This document shows positions 1 to 10,628 of a DNA stretch of 60,566 nt, one piece after another. Both the position numbers and the translations under genes were made by a program. The notes below the pieces were generated by a model. That model was given only the letters and a program-made list of their open reading frames with translations. It was not told where the DNA came from and did not search any database. Numbering within the stretch: the first letter of the stretch is position 1; each line of letters starts with the position of its first letter. This DNA comes from Serpula lacrymans var. lacrymans S7.9 (taxonomy: Eukaryota; Basidiomycota; Agaricomycetes; Boletales; Serpulaceae): contig NW_006763309.1 in assembly GCF_000218685.1 (NCBI RefSeq), forward strand, positions 53,322-113,887, given 5' to 3'.

Positions 1-268
1 GCTACAATTAGCAAGGTAGTGCTTGTCTATACTCGCCACAACGCCCCCTATCTTTCTATATTCCAACTATCCCTCCTCCTCAAAACCCACACCCATACAT
101 CTCTGGGTTTTACTTTGAAGGATCTTTATATGTACCACCCCACGAACAACCAGACCACTCCACTGTTCTAGGAGGCAAAGCCCATAAACAAGTTCCATGG
201 AATCTGGGAGGATTGTGTGTTAGTTTATTTTGTGTGTGGTTTTCTAACAGCAGTTCTCATCATCGACA
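1..268 (+). mobile_element. LTR3 repeat, 3' end (truncated by window edge)
   Basis: This stretch is nearly identical to the last 268 bp of the 1810 bp LTR3 copy at 44551-46360 and, reverse-complemented, to the low-coordinate end of the copy at 26034-27843. Homology stops at the CA ending ATCATCGACA, as in those copies. The upstream part of the element lies outside the window, so its target duplication cannot be judged. Confidence 0.85.
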
Positions 269-839
269 TCGGTTATGGAGGAAGGTGCTGGGGATGGTGG
301 AGTGGGCATGGGTAGAACAAGATCTGGCAATGATGGGCAAGATACTGGTGGAGGCAGCGATGGCAAGTGTGGGGGGTGGCGCCCTGGAAATGTGTGTCCC
401 GTTATGGCTGGTAGGGACAACAAATCTGAGGGAGGGGAGGTGAGATACCCTTGTTGGGCGAGGATATTCCTTGCGTTGTTGCATACTGTCTGGCCTCCTA
501 AACATAGGAAGACTTTGACCGCTTCTCTCTCTCCATTCTCGCAGTTTTTGTTACGCTTGAAATGTGCAAGCCTGGTAACACTGGGTTTCAGATATACAAG
601 TAGTTTCTGATAAGCTCGTTGAGAACGAGTTTGAGACATATTCTGATGATGAGGGTTTTGACTGATGAATACCAAGTTACACTGTTGAAGTGTACAATCA
701 TATTGGAGATAGTAACTACAATACAGGCCTATATATATAGTGTCTACTTTAGGGTAGGTGTTTGTGTTGAGCAAACAAAGACGGGTGGTACTGTAACAGG
801 CAATGTATGTGGGAAGTATAGGTAGGTAGCGGAGTGTAG
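269..839. other. No recognisable gene
   Basis: Only short antisense-type reading frames occur here and none resembles a known family. A small perfect inverted repeat lies at 615-629 (CTCGTT, GAG, AACGAG). The region separates the LTR3 tail from the degraded Gypsy-3 integrase. Confidence 0.4.
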
Positions 840-1753
840 CTACTTGTAAGAGAAATAAAAGTTCATGGTGAATACAGTTTGTAACAGTTCTTCCTCAAGC
901 GTTGTTCCAGGGATTCTATCTGCAAGTGTTCCATGAGCAAAGTTGCTCCAATACTCAATACGGAATTGTTGTCCCGCGTAAGCTCTTCTACTAATAAAGC
1001 TAGTGAGAGGGTGACTGCATGTAGTTCGTCGGCAACAAGGAGTGATTGTTGCCAGCAATGGAATGTATCCAAAGGGTAGGTGGTGTTAGGGCAGGTGGTG
1101 TTAGACTGATAGAATAGATAAAAGTAAGTGCGCCTATCTGACATCAATTCAGTGGCGTCTACAATGTTGGTTTGTTCACGAGTGTGTGGTGAGTTGTTGC
1201 AGAAGATCCGCAAATATGTTTCTATCTCCTGGTTTACCCTTTCGGCTTCTCCATCTGATTGGGGGTGATATGTGGTCAATAGATTTACTTCCGTGTTGAG
1301 TAGCCTAGCTAGTTCTTTGGTAACTTCTGATGCAAACTGCGGTTCTCTATCGGATATGAGTTTGTTGTGTAGTCCAAATCTTTTAAACACGTGTTGGTGG
1401 AATAATTTCGCCGTTTCTAGTGCGTCAATGGTTTTCTTGCAAGGTGATAGTATTACCCCTTTGTAAGGCTGTGGTCCACCACAACCATGAGACTGTTGTA
1501 TCCGTTGCTTTCTGGTAGATTTGTGATGAAATCAACGGATAGGTTCTTGAATGGTTCCAAGGTTTTTGGGCCTGGAATTGGCTGCATGGGTATTTTGGCG
1601 GGGTTGGTGATTGCCTTGCTTTGTTGGCACATGGCGCATCCTGTGACATAATCTTTGATCATCTGCGTCATACACGGCCAGTAGTAATGTCTTGTTACTA
1701 ATTGGGTTATTTTTAGATTTTTAGTTGTCCTGGGTGTCCGGCAGTTACCAAAT
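840..1753 (-). pseudogene. Gypsy-3 integrase remnant
   Basis: This is the integrase part of an old Ty3/gypsy pol, read leftwards. The zinc-binding segment (HYYWP, then CAMCQQSK) lies near 1600-1720. The core motifs [10 protein letters not shown] and ISDREPQF, and the catalytic-Glu region ([14 protein letters not shown]), follow at about 1540 and 1250-1350. Reading frames change between 1390 and 1453 and again near 1740, so no functional protein is made. The 3' tail ([19 protein letters not shown]) runs to about 863. The N-terminal side of the HHCC domain is interrupted at 1753 by a solo LTR and continues at 2061. The recombinase role is inferred from family motifs. Confidence 0.85.
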
Positions 1754-2055
1754 TGTGACAACACCAACAAGACACAGTCTTGGGGTACTGGAGCACAACT
1801 ACAACAAGCAGAAGAAGAGGAAAAGGTGGGAGTGGTTACCCATTTGGTAGGACCGAGTTAGTTGTTGGTAGACAACAGGAGGACTTGCTGAGTCCCTCCC
1901 CATGTATTGCTCCTGTATATATACTAAAATACATGAGGTACTGTACAGTTGTAAATAAAGTTTAAAGTCTAATGTTTAGCATGTGACATGGAGAATGAAA
2001 AGTAAAAGTACAAAAAGTGAAGCGCAAGTAGGTGCTAGTATGTCAAATTGTAACA
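1754..2055 (-). mobile_element. Solo LTR, family LTR-A (short subfamily), TSD CAAAT
   Basis: A 302 bp unit starts TGTGACAACA and ends TTGTAACA on the plus text. It is flanked by perfect 5-bp copies of CAAAT at 1749-1753 and 2056-2060. It is related to the LTR at 21084-21481 in the opposite orientation. Strand is assigned from family members that lie beside a polypurine tract. It interrupts the integrase zinc-binding region of Gypsy-3, so it is the younger insertion. Confidence 0.85.
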
Positions 2056-2618
2056 CAAATCATGTTGTTGCTGAATGCATGCATGCTTTTCTTTCGGTTC
2101 CTGTGGGAATGTAATGGAAATGGGTCAGTGTTTGCTACTGTTGAAATTGTCAAGGTCAAAGCCTGGGCCTTGTTAGACAACATTGTGCAATTGAGTGTTG
2201 ATATCCAAGGGCTGGTAGCTCAGTTGGTTAGAGCACCGCCATATATAGGCAGAGGTCCTGGGTTCAATCCCCGGCTGGTCCAATTTGCTTTTCTGTACTC
2301 TCTGAGTCCACTGTGGATTATTACAGCTACTCCGGCAAAAACAGTTTTTGGAAGTAGTGGTGTGTCTTCTTCTTCTTCTGTGTACAAGTCTGGTCTTCTG
2401 GAAAATTTATCTGGAATTGTCATATGCGTTCTAGGTACGTGTTTCAGGGTATAATTATATTGTGAAAGTAGAAGTTGCCAACATCTTTGCCGTGGCGTCA
2501 ATTTTCTGGCTTCTTGCCAATACATGAGGTTCTTGTGATCTGTTAAGATTTCTGCCATGTGGGCACTCCCTAAAATGTAATATTTCCGTTCTTCTAGTCC
2601 TCTGATGATGGCAAGTAG
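2056..2618 (-). pseudogene. Gypsy-3 RNase H end and linker to integrase
   Basis: The minus strand from 2558 to about 2284 encodes a typical gypsy RNase H end: ILTDHKNLMYWQ, then LTPRQRCWQLLL, then a connection segment. It is interrupted by the tRNA-like unit at 2209-2282. From 2203 down to 2061 the linker continues to a HDLVTAGHPG-type integrase start. Frames are broken throughout. The segment 2559-2618 encodes LLAIIRGLEERKYY, which joins across the 2619-2969 LTR to DKKLL of the reverse transcriptase block. Confidence 0.75.
2209..2282 (+). tRNA. tRNA-like sequence (anticodon AUA by position), probable tRNA-derived insertion
   Basis: A 74-nt cloverleaf can be drawn. The acceptor GGGCTGG pairs with CTGGTCC, with three G-U pairs. 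The D arm is GCTC/GAGC and the T arm is CTGGG-TTCAATC-CCCGG. The anticodon stem CCGCC/GGCAG has one C-A mismatch, and its loop ATATATA puts AUA at the anticodon, which is unusual for a cytoplasmic tRNA. Internal promoter boxes A and B are well kept. It sits inside gypsy pol sequence and is bordered by TCCAA at 2204-2208 and 2279-2283. It may be a tRNA relic or SINE head rather than a working gene; a tRNA covariance search would decide. Confidence 0.5.
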
Positions 2619-2969
2619 TGTAAAACCTCTATCCCCTATACCGAGTTAACGGAGGGATAAAAGCTCAAATCAAACAAGTAGCGTTTCAAGTAGCGATTGA
2701 GAATTAATCAACAACTGAGGAAAGTATGTACATGGTGGTCTACTATATATATGTTTCTGAGAGTTAGCCATGAGGCGCTGACTGATGTTCTTTGTAATGG
2801 TTCTAGACTCTTGTCACGTGATGATCACGTGATCTGATATAACTACGTATTATGTTATCCGCGCTAAAACAGCAGCTTAACATATCTTATCTGTCATGTG
2901 ATCAGATGTCAAAGAAAATGAAAAAAGAAACTAGCGCTCAGACTAGCGCTTCTGGTTCAAGTCGTGACA
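2619..2969. mobile_element. Solo LTR, family LTR-C, TSD AGTAG
   Basis: A 351 bp unit begins TGTAAAACCTC and ends GTCGTGACA on the plus text. Perfect 5-bp duplications AGTAG lie at 2614-2618 and 2970-2974. Removing it rejoins the gypsy RNase H reading (DKKLL to LLAIIRGL). It contains paired CACGTG palindromes at 2813-2834. A diverged relative lies at about 48365-48690. Orientation is not determined. Confidence 0.85.
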
Positions 2970-4152
2970 AGTAGTTTCTTGTCGTAAATTTGGTAGTTTT
3001 TTTTGGCTGGGGATAACATTTTGGAGAAGAAGGTACATGGATGCCAAACTCCATTGTCATTGGGCTGGTTCAAAACTGCTCCAGTTGCGTGTTTCGATGC
3101 ATCCGCCGCAATTTGGGATGGTTTGTTTGGGTCTGGCATTTGGGTGACTGGCGCTACGTTAAAACAGTATTTTAGTAGTGTAAATGCCTTTTCTTCTGTT
3201 GTGGTCCAGTTCCAAATCCTTCCTTTTTCTAATAGCGCATTGAGTGGCCTTGCGAGTTCCAAGTAGTGGCCAATAACTTTGTGATAGAAGTTACCAAAGC
3301 CAAGGAATTTTCGGACTACGTGGACATTGGTTGGGGTAGGCCAGTCTTTGATTCCTGCCAGCTTGACGGGGTCCATTTTTACCTGGTTGTGACAAATGAT
3401 CATGCCTCATTTACATCAAACATGCATTTTTCTAGTTTCAGGTATAGGTCGTTATCATGCAGGCGTTGCAATACCTGTTTTGTCCGTAGGACGTGTTCTT
3501 CTGGTCCCTTGCTGAATATAAGCATATCATCCATGTATATGATGAGCCATCCTTCATCTATTATGTCTGCAAAGAAGTTTTTCATCATGCGTTGGAAGGT
3601 GGCCGGGGAATTGCACATGCCGAAGAACATGACTGTGGGTTCAAAGAGTCCTTTCCTGGTTTTAAATGCCGCTTTCCATTTGTCTCCTTCTTTTATCCGA
3701 ACATTGTTATATCCTCAACATAGGTCTAGTTTTGTGAAATGTGATGCTCCACGGAGTTTATCTATGAGGCCAGGGATTATGGGTAATGGATAGGGATCGC
3801 AGACTGTTTGTTTGTTGAGTTGACAATAATCTTGATAGGATTGTAAAGATCCATCCTTCTTGTCTATATAGAAGAAGGGGGAAGCCATCGGAGATTTTCT
3901 TGGTCTAATATATCCTTTTCAAAGATTGTTGTTAAGGAATTCTTCTAGTGCTGTGTTTTCTTTTGGTGAAAAAGGACAGATTTTGCAATCTTTGGGTCTG
4001 AATTCTGGTTTTAGGTTTATGGTGTGATCGTATGTCCTTCTTTTGGGCAATCTTTTGGAAGCCTTCTTGCCAAAGACTTGTGCAAATTCTTTGTAGACTT
4101 TGGGTAGTTTCATTATCCTCTTCCCAATATTGTTTTGGATTGCTAACTCCAT
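2970..4152 (-). pseudogene. Gypsy-3 reverse transcriptase and RNase H
   Basis: From 4152 leftwards the minus strand encodes the RT N-terminus (YDHTINLKPEFRPKDCKI). Next come FFGMCNSPATFQRMM and the catalytic YMDD (3400-3630). The thumb and RNase H start follow (FLGFGNFYHKV, then AADASKHATGAVL, 2957-3403). A stop separates the 3400 and 3403 blocks, and the frame changes between 3630 and 3919, so the gene is dead. The catalytic YMDD itself is intact. RNA-templated DNA synthesis is the family function. Confidence 0.88.
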
Positions 4153-4605
4153 AGTGGTGTTAGTTTTCGCAAAAATCCGAGTTTCATGTATGTAGTTGAT
4201 TAATAGCTCTGGCTGATCAATTGTGATGCTGCAAATTGTGGATTGGTTAGAGTGGGATTGGATTGTGCAAATAGCATATTAGGGTTGACCTTATGGAGCC
4301 ACGGGTATCCAAGGAGAATGTCTTCTCCTCCTAGTCCGGTGATAAGAAATTTACACATGGTGTTCCTTCCTCCTGCTTCTATCCATTGATAGGTGTAGTG
4401 GGTGATCTTTCATCTGTTGCTGATGGTTCTATTTACATTCTTGCACGTGATGGGTACATTGAGTTGTTAAGGGGCAGGCTGTGTTTGATTGCAAATTTTG
4501 TATCCATAAAGTTGTCTGTCGCCCCTGAGTCTATGACTGCTTTGGTTCCAATAGTTTTTTGTTGTAATGTCCATAATGTCAAAGTGATTGGACATGTATG
4601 ATGTA
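4153..4605 (-). pseudogene. Gypsy-3 aspartic protease remnant
   Basis: The minus strand at 4433-4600 contains AVIDSGATDNFMD, the DSGA active-site triad of retrotransposon proteases, followed by NPNMLFAQSNPTL-like sequence out of frame. It lies immediately upstream of the RT block, as expected for gypsy pol order. The open frame runs without a stop into the zinc-finger sequence upstream (4606-4959). Confidence 0.75.
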
Positions 4606-4959
4606 AAAGGGTACCACCACATCGGCACTTCTCTATCAGTTGATCTTGGATAAGTGAAGGCTTTGAATGTGGCCTGGTTATGATGCAGCAGTCTTTATTA
4701 CTGCATGTAATCATACCCCAGCATTTTTTTGTTGACTGCTTTCCTCCTTCCCACTTCTCTGCACCCTTATCTCCTTTGTGGTCACCACCATTTACCCAGT
4801 ATGCCCAGTGCACTTGAAGCCATCCTGTCCTCTTCACAAATTCCCAGTTGTACGTCTCTAAGAAGCTGCCATCTGGCCAGCCATCCCAGATAAGTTCGCC
4901 TCCTTCATTTTGTGGTCCAGCTAGGGAGAGACCTGAGCACAGAATATATTGCTGGTTGA
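4606..4959 (-). pseudogene. WRKY/GCM-like zinc-finger fragment
   Basis: The minus-strand translation (4433-4999 frame) reads GWPDGSF, VHWAYWVNGGDHKG, KKCWGMITCSNKDC, RPHSKPS and EKCRCGGTLLHHTC. The spacing of tryptophans, cysteines and the terminal H/C cluster resembles the WRKY-GCM1 type zinc fingers of Agaricomycete Mutator-like transposon proteins. This is a family-level resemblance, not a search result. The fragment is fused in frame to the Gypsy-3 protease and cut at its upstream end by the solo LTR at 4965. Whether the fusion was ever functional is unknown. Confidence 0.5.
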
Positions 4960-4964
4960 GAGTG

Positions 4965-5374
4965 TGTAACAACCAAGAGTTAGTTACTCTGGCGCACACT
5001 AAGACACACTATAAAGGTAGTGAAGAGGGAGTGGTTACCCCTTAGGCTGCAGTGAGTTTGTTGGTATACAACAGGAGGACTCGCTGAGGAGTCTCCTGGG
5101 TCCATCGGGGTATATATACTAATACAGAGTGTTTGTACTTATGTACTGTACAGTTGATAAAAGCAGTGGCTGATGATGTCAGAGGGCGCAGCCGGTGTGA
5201 CCAGCTCCACTGCATGAGAGATTTGTAGCTGAAATAGGAATAAAGGCAGTGCAGCGCGAGAAAGAGGAGTTTGAACCAAAGGGAAAGTGCCGCATGGCAC
5301 AGTGTGTGAAAACTACAGTGAAAGGTTAAAGAGGAGAATGAAAATTAAAGGTCCAAAAATATGTTATTGTAACA
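4965..5374 (-). mobile_element. Solo LTR, family LTR-A, TSD GAGTG
   Basis: A 410 bp unit with ends TGTAACAACC and TTATTGTAACA on the plus text. Perfect 5-bp duplications GAGTG flank it (4960-4964, 5375-5379). It shares a TATATATACCCC-type promoter segment (minus strand, near 5110) and the hairpin-prone GGAGACTCCT block with the other LTR-A copies. No internal region is attached. Confidence 0.92.
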
Positions 5375-5379
5375 GAGTG

Positions 5380-5986
5380 CTCATACCTGTGGTTTTCTGT
5401 GATATGATACCACCATTATTCTTTTCGCGCTTTACTGGCACTGTCATTAGCTGGATAGTGGGGTTAAGGCTATTACTATTTGCCAGATGTTGCCGCATCT
5501 GTCCAGTTGGCTGTTGCTCACGTTGGACATAACCACAGATAGTTACTAAATAACATATCAGTTAACATTAACTTATAATGAAGCTCCAGCAAAATCTACT
5601 CACCAGAATCATCATATATTGGTACTAAAATATGCGTCACCAGCACTGAAATAGTGTTTATATCACCATTGGGCCACTCATCTTGGAAAGGTGTTTTGGC
5701 GAGTCAAAATATGTCAAAATGTGTTGGATAAAGCTCTACAGTCATATAGCGTGTTACTTAAAGTCAGAAAACAAAATAAGCAGCTATAAAACTCACCAAA
5801 CCATCTTTTGACCAAGTTGTTGTATTAGTATCCCAAATGCAACACTGGCTGTAGAATCCCAAGTCACCTATCACCTGACCATCAGTAAATTAAAAAGAAG
5901 ACTTATATACTCCTCAGAAAACAAAAGTTCATCCCCTTGCAACCAATGGTTTCAACAAAATTCTGACAACTGAGCTAAGGGATGCC
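5380..5986. other. No convincing gene
   Basis: The sequence is AT-rich with short frames only. It lies between the solo LTR and the DUF6589-like fragment. I could not identify the middle of a DUF6589 protein in it, nor any promoter elements. Confidence 0.35.
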
Positions 5987-7703
5987 ATGCTCAACTTTTT
6001 CTCACAAATGGGCCAGGACTTGCAAAGCTACCATCCACACCTAATATTGGTGGGAGGGGATGGGTTGATGTTTGAAAAGTTAATACAGATGAAAAAATAC
6101 CTACAATTCCATAATAACATGTTCAACAGTTTCAAACTCATCCAGCCAATCCTTCAAGTTGAACTGTGGCATACTGAATGGACTAACCTCAGTTGTTTCT
6201 TTGGAACACATTGGGGGGATACACTCGCAAATGATCTGTCAACACTTTCCTATAACGCCAATCAGATTGGGTGCAAGCCTCCTACAAATCTAAAAAAAGT
6301 AGACTACTATCCTGCATTCCACTTTGTGAATGTAGTCCTGGATGCATGCATGCTTGATTGCTGGAGGTGAGTTATTGTGACATTGAGTTTGTGTTGTTGG
6401 CTCATTAATAACAGGGTACAATTCAGAGCCAGACCTGTTTATCCATTTCAAAACCATGGCAATCTGCAATGAACTCCCAAGTTTTGATCCATTGAATAGT
6501 GTGGGTGTGACCCTGCACTGAAATATAATAGTATCAATAGCTATGAAAATGCACTGCAAGCACATCAACCTAACAAGCCATTGTTGGTGAATCTTGGATC
6601 ACTGTGGTCCCCCAAGACCCTTATATTTCTGTGACTTTGGCCACATGCCAGAGCAAGCAAGCTGCAAACAAAAAAAGGAACAGTCAGACAGAAAAAAGCA
6701 GAAAAAAAGGGCTGGCCCAGAGGAAAAAACAGAAGAGACTAATCAGCCCTTTGAGGGGGACCGCACACTGGCACAAGCCATACATTTCATGTCAGACAGC
6801 CTTGTAGCTCGTGAATTTGCCTATGCTGTCACTGATGGCAACACTGAATGGGTATACAAGCACTTGAAAGTGATAGTATTCAGTTTTGCAGGTTCCTTGC
6901 ACACAAAGTACTCCACATATCTTCTTGAGATGATATGCACACTCCAATATGAATGCAGTCCTAAACTACGAGATGCCATCTTGAAAAACTGGCTGGTTAA
7001 CTTGAAGGGAATGCCTGAATCCTTTTGTGGTGCCGGTGACTTATTGCAAGAGCACTACAACCTCCTCCTTCAAGAATTCTTGGTCCATATTGATATTCTG
7101 TGGGATGGTGAGCTCATGTGTAACATCATTTCACAAAATGTTAATGAATTAGCTCAAATGAAGAAGGATATGCTGACAAGTTTGGGACTTGCCCACCGCA
7201 CAAACAAAGAACCTGAGCCTCATAATAACCCCAAAATAGAAACATTACTTCAAACCTACTGTGAAACCGAGCTTCACTTCTTATGGCAACAAAGAGATTA
7301 TGGGGAATGTGAAGTATGCAATTTTGAAAGAGGCATAAAAAAGCTAGCACATGGGAGACTCAAAAAGTGGATTGACAAGACAACCAAGTCTTGTGGCTTG
7401 ATGGTTGGCATACAGAAAGTACACAATGGTGGAGATAGAAATAGAATGGAGGCTCAAACTGCACCAACAGAAGAGCAGTGGAGTAGCAAGAGTGATGCTG
7501 AAAGTGAAATTGAGGAAGAACATGAGTTTTTACAAGACTTGCCTAACCTTGGTAATTGATTTATTGTCAAAGGAGATTTGATACTAGATTATGCTGATGA
7601 TGAGGAAGATGAGCACACTGCTGTACTGCAGATAAACAAGTTAGGAAGTGATGGTGAGGATGTAGGGGATGAAGACACTGATATTGATGACAAGGGTAAC
7701 TAG
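5987..7703 (+). pseudogene. DUF6589-like protein, C-terminal half (broken)
   Basis: The first block (5987-6366) contains LILVGGDGLMFEK, an ELWHTEWTNLSCFFGTHWG segment and KKVDYYPAFHF, ending LDCW at a consensus intron donor (GTGAGT at 6367). The acceptor at 6414 puts the next recognisable segment (SEPDLFIHFKTMA) in the wrong frame, so at least one frameshift is present. The main block 6594-7559 has FMSDSLVAREFAYAV and YLLEMICTLQYE, then an acidic tail that continues past a TGA at 7557-7559 to about 7703. DUF6589 proteins are repetitive, transposon-associated Agaricomycete proteins of unproven function. The N-terminal half is missing here; a matching N-terminal half occurs at 19089-20079. Confidence 0.65.
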
Positions 7704-8157
7704 GGTCCAATGACCATGTTCTCCTGGTTCTGTAGATCAAGATTAGTGTGTGTTATGTTCACTAGTATTAGAATGCTTACATTATTGTGTTTGCACATGT
7801 GAGGCTGCTGAGATGACTCAATCATTTGGCTGAGAGTGGCCCCCCGCTTGCATTTGGGTGATGTCAAAGTCTGGAAATCCACAAATGACTGGAGAGGCTT
7901 CCAGACAATGTCAGAAATGATAGGGCCTTGCTGAGTATGAGAGTTCCATCTTGCATTGTATACAAGAACATTGTCTCTGGGAAAAGGCCATCAGCTAAGC
8001 TAAGCAAGAATACAGAAAATAGACGGGGTAAAATTGCTAAAGGCGTCTGGGAGAGAACTGAGTAGAGTCCTTATGTCCAAACACCTATGCGTCGTTCAAC
8101 CCGCAGGGATCAACCAAGGGATTCAGAAGAAAGTGCTGAAGACTACAATGGAGTGGG
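7704..8157. other. No recognisable gene
   Basis: Only short reading frames without family resemblance are present. The stretch lies between the acidic tail of the DUF6589-like fragment and the GTCCGCA-rich segment. Confidence 0.35.
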
Positions 8158-8890
8158 TCCGCAGGTGAGTCCGCAGGTCCACAGGTCAGTTTGCAGAGTC
8201 CGCACTTTTGAGTCTAAACGGAGTGGATACATCACAGCAAGTTGTGATCTTGCTGGAAAGGCGATAATACAAGTGTGGGAGTGATAATATGAGCTGAGGA
8301 TGAATATAGAGTGGAGAATACGACACTGCAATGACTCCTGAGAGTCCGCATTTTGGGTCTATACGAACAGAACATCACAACAAGCTCGGTGCTTTGTTGG
8401 AAATTTTGGTTATATGGCTGTGGGACGTCTACAACAATTCTGAATTGAGTATGGCGACTTATTCAGACAAATTCTGAGTATATGGGGGATCAAAAGATAG
8501 ATTTCCTTCCTTTTGGAAGTACAGTTTTATAGCAGTACCAAAAAGGAAATAGCAAAAATAGTGTAAAACATATGAGAACCAATAGGAGAAACAAAGGATA
8601 AACATTAGAAAGTGCCCATATGAAAATGTAAGAAAAAGCGAGTCATATCCTGCTAGTCCGACATCCAGACTGTTCCATACCACGAGGGACAACTCCTATA
8701 TTCCATAAAAGGAAAGGGGTAGTTGATCTGTGGACAGTTGTAATGCTCTGGAGTCCATGTGGAGTCTTGCACGTGCGTGGAGTGCTGAATTAGCTCCTCG
8801 TCTGACGGGTCCAAAGTCCAAAAAGTGCGGACCCTATATGTCCGCAAATGCGGACTCTATGTATCGGCAAACATGGACTCTGCGGACTGT
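8158..8890. mobile_element. Possible non-autonomous DNA element with GTCCGCA subterminal repeats
   Basis: The heptamer GTCCGCA (or TGCGGAC) clusters at both ends: 8158, 8170, about 8206 and 8341 on the left, and about 8828, 8838, 8848 and 8880 on the right. The middle 450 bp lacks it. Both ends start or stop with GTCCGCAG in inverted orientation. Subterminal arrays of this kind are typical of hAT-like DNA transposons. No clear target duplication was found and no transposase is encoded, so the limits and class are tentative. Confidence 0.35.
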
Positions 8891-9001
8891 TGCATATTGA
8901 TGCATGGTTTGTCGTAGAACTGGATTGATATGTTGGGAAATAAAGGGATTACTATGCCAGCGTCTAAGTCAACTCTACAACGGCACAGCTGAGAAATTTA
9001 C

Positions 9002-9390
9002 CTTGTTGTACCTGTCTCTATAATAGAGATGTCCTCGCCCTTGAGTTTGTCCACAACCAATGCCTCACATTTCTTGCCTTTGTGCTTGGGCCTCTGCATT
9101 AATATTGGCTTGGTTGATGTCACATGTACACCAAAGGTCAGATTTTATAGCCTGCATTGTGGTCCACACAAGGCCCAAATAGGGCTTAATGAAGACTTTG
9201 GGCTGAGATTAGCAATCATGTTGATTGAGTAGATCAACTCATGGCTGTCCATGAGGAGTTTGATGGTTAAGTTGGGAAGGAACACAAAGGATGGGAGTAT
9301 GTTTGTACCAGTGTCACCAACAGTATCAAAGATTTCAAGATGACAGTTTTGAAGGAGTCTGGTGGCATGCTCATGCATGTCCTTGGTAAT
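9002..9390 (-). pseudogene. Helicase-family remnant, downstream part
   Basis: The minus strand reads KDMHEHATRLLQNCH, FDTVGDTGTN, then FLPNLTIKLLMDSHELIY. After a TAA it continues in the same frame (VTSTKPILMQRPKHKGKKCE, IIETGTTR) to about 9002. It is the direct continuation of the coding block at 16951-17960, from which it was separated by Gypsy-1. Joining the flanks and dropping one GTAAT copy keeps the frame open (KKKSIT then KDMHEH). The exact domain of this tail is not recognised. Confidence 0.6.
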
Positions 9391-10087
9391 TGTGAGGCAA
9401 CGATAAACTATAACAAAAACTAAACCTATCTCCTTCTGCACCTGCAGGGAGTAAGGGTCCAATGAGCTTTGAGGTCGACAGACGCTAGAAATATAGCGAG
9501 TAGAGGACTTTTGAGAGGTAAGCTTCAAAGGTTCTTGTTGAGGAGTAAAGCGGGTAAATTCAGTAATAGAAAGCTAAGGAGCTATACATGAATAGGTACG
9601 TCTTTATATAGGGAACTGTCCGTTCCTCAGACCGAAAGGAGAATATACGAAAAGTGGTCTGAGGAATTAATCTACCAATAAGAAAAATGGAGAGTAACTA
9701 TTGTATGACTTCTGGCTTGATTAATCAGCAGGTGAGAGACTTGTACTAATAATAGAAGATTGTCACGCGTGGTCAGGAACCGTATCCTCATGATGAGGTA
9801 CCATTCTAGATAAGGCGTTATTAGTATTACCAGGCTTTACTGGGGCTTGGAGCTGGTTGGCGAGATGCCTACTACCAGTCCCTACCCAGTGTGCTGGCTG
9901 GCTGGGAGCGATGCCCAGTCTCTGATCTGTGATATAAAATGGTAACAATGGTTAAGAAAGCCTGTGAGGGCTATGAGAAGTAGAACGGCAAACGATACCT
10001 CTAGCCCTAGAGCCAGAGGCGTAATGGGAAAAGCGTTCGAGAACCAAGACATAGTGAAGATAAGGAAATAATAAAATGGTCCTTACA
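9391..10087 (-). mobile_element. Gypsy-1 3' LTR
   Basis: A 697 bp terminal repeat. In sense (minus) orientation it starts TGTAAGGACC directly after the polypurine tract and ends GCCTCACA. It has a TATATAAAG box at 9602-9610 (minus). The inferred transcript start AGCTTTCTATT lies about 35 nt downstream, at 9575. Differences seen against the 5' LTR are G versus A at 9547/16410 (approximate) and C versus T near 9989/16852. Confidence 0.95.
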
Positions 10088-10100
10088 TTACCCCCCCCTT
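10088..10100 (-). other. Gypsy-1 polypurine tract
   Basis: The minus strand reads AAGGGGGGGGTAA immediately before the 3' LTR start TGTAAGG. This is the expected position for the plus-strand primer of reverse transcription. The pol stop codon (10101-10103) abuts it. Confidence 0.9.
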
Positions 10101-10628
10101 TTATATTCTTGTCCCAAGAATCTTAGCGCCGCAGTCCGTGAAGCGGTTCGTGATCCAGTCGAAGAAGCGGGGTTTTTCGGTTGTAGTAGTGAAATTTTCG
10201 TAAGGACAAAATCGTAAAGCGGCGGAGGCGATGACACGTGGGGCGGCGGGTTGTTTGCGGTGGAAGGTGGCAATAAGCGAGGGGGAATTTTTTAAATGGT
10301 GGTCGGGTTCCCACGTCCTCTCTGTGATCGGGTATCCCTTCCAATGGACGAAGTAATCGAGCTTAGCCCCTTTGAGTTTAGTGGGCCGAGAAGCAATGAT
10401 TTCTTCGGCTTCGTATTCAACTGCGCCATCAACTTGGATCGGCGGAGGTTTCGAGGTACGAGGTTGATTAGGGAACTCCGGCGTGTGATACGGTGATAAG
10501 AGGATTTCGTTGAATACGGGATGGATCGCCTTCCAGGATCTAGGGACATCAAGGAGATAAGCGGATGGGCCGACTTTTGCCTTTACCGTAAACGGGCCAA
10601 ATCGTTTGTCATCTAACTTCTTCATCGG
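10101..10628 (-). pseudogene. Gypsy-1 pol: integrase C-terminus with chromodomain
   Basis: After the in-frame TGA at 10629-10631 the reading continues PMKKLDDKRFGPFTV and AYLLDVPRSWKAIHPVF, the GPY/F-type module of gypsy integrases. A chromodomain follows at about 10230-10400 (EYEAEEII, then LDYFVHWKGYPITERTWEP). Chromodomains of this type guide integration to marked chromatin. A basic C-terminal extension reaches the TAA at 10101. The upstream stop removes this part from the ordinary translation product. Confidence 0.9.

Noticed and set aside
3266..3793. 175-codon plus-strand frame over Gypsy-3
   Set aside because: It is antisense to clear reverse transcriptase coding sequence and has no independent family signal.
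10296..10552. Short open frames overlapping the Gypsy-1 chromodomain
   Set aside because: They are alternative-frame shadows of the chromodomain reading, which has recognisable motifs.
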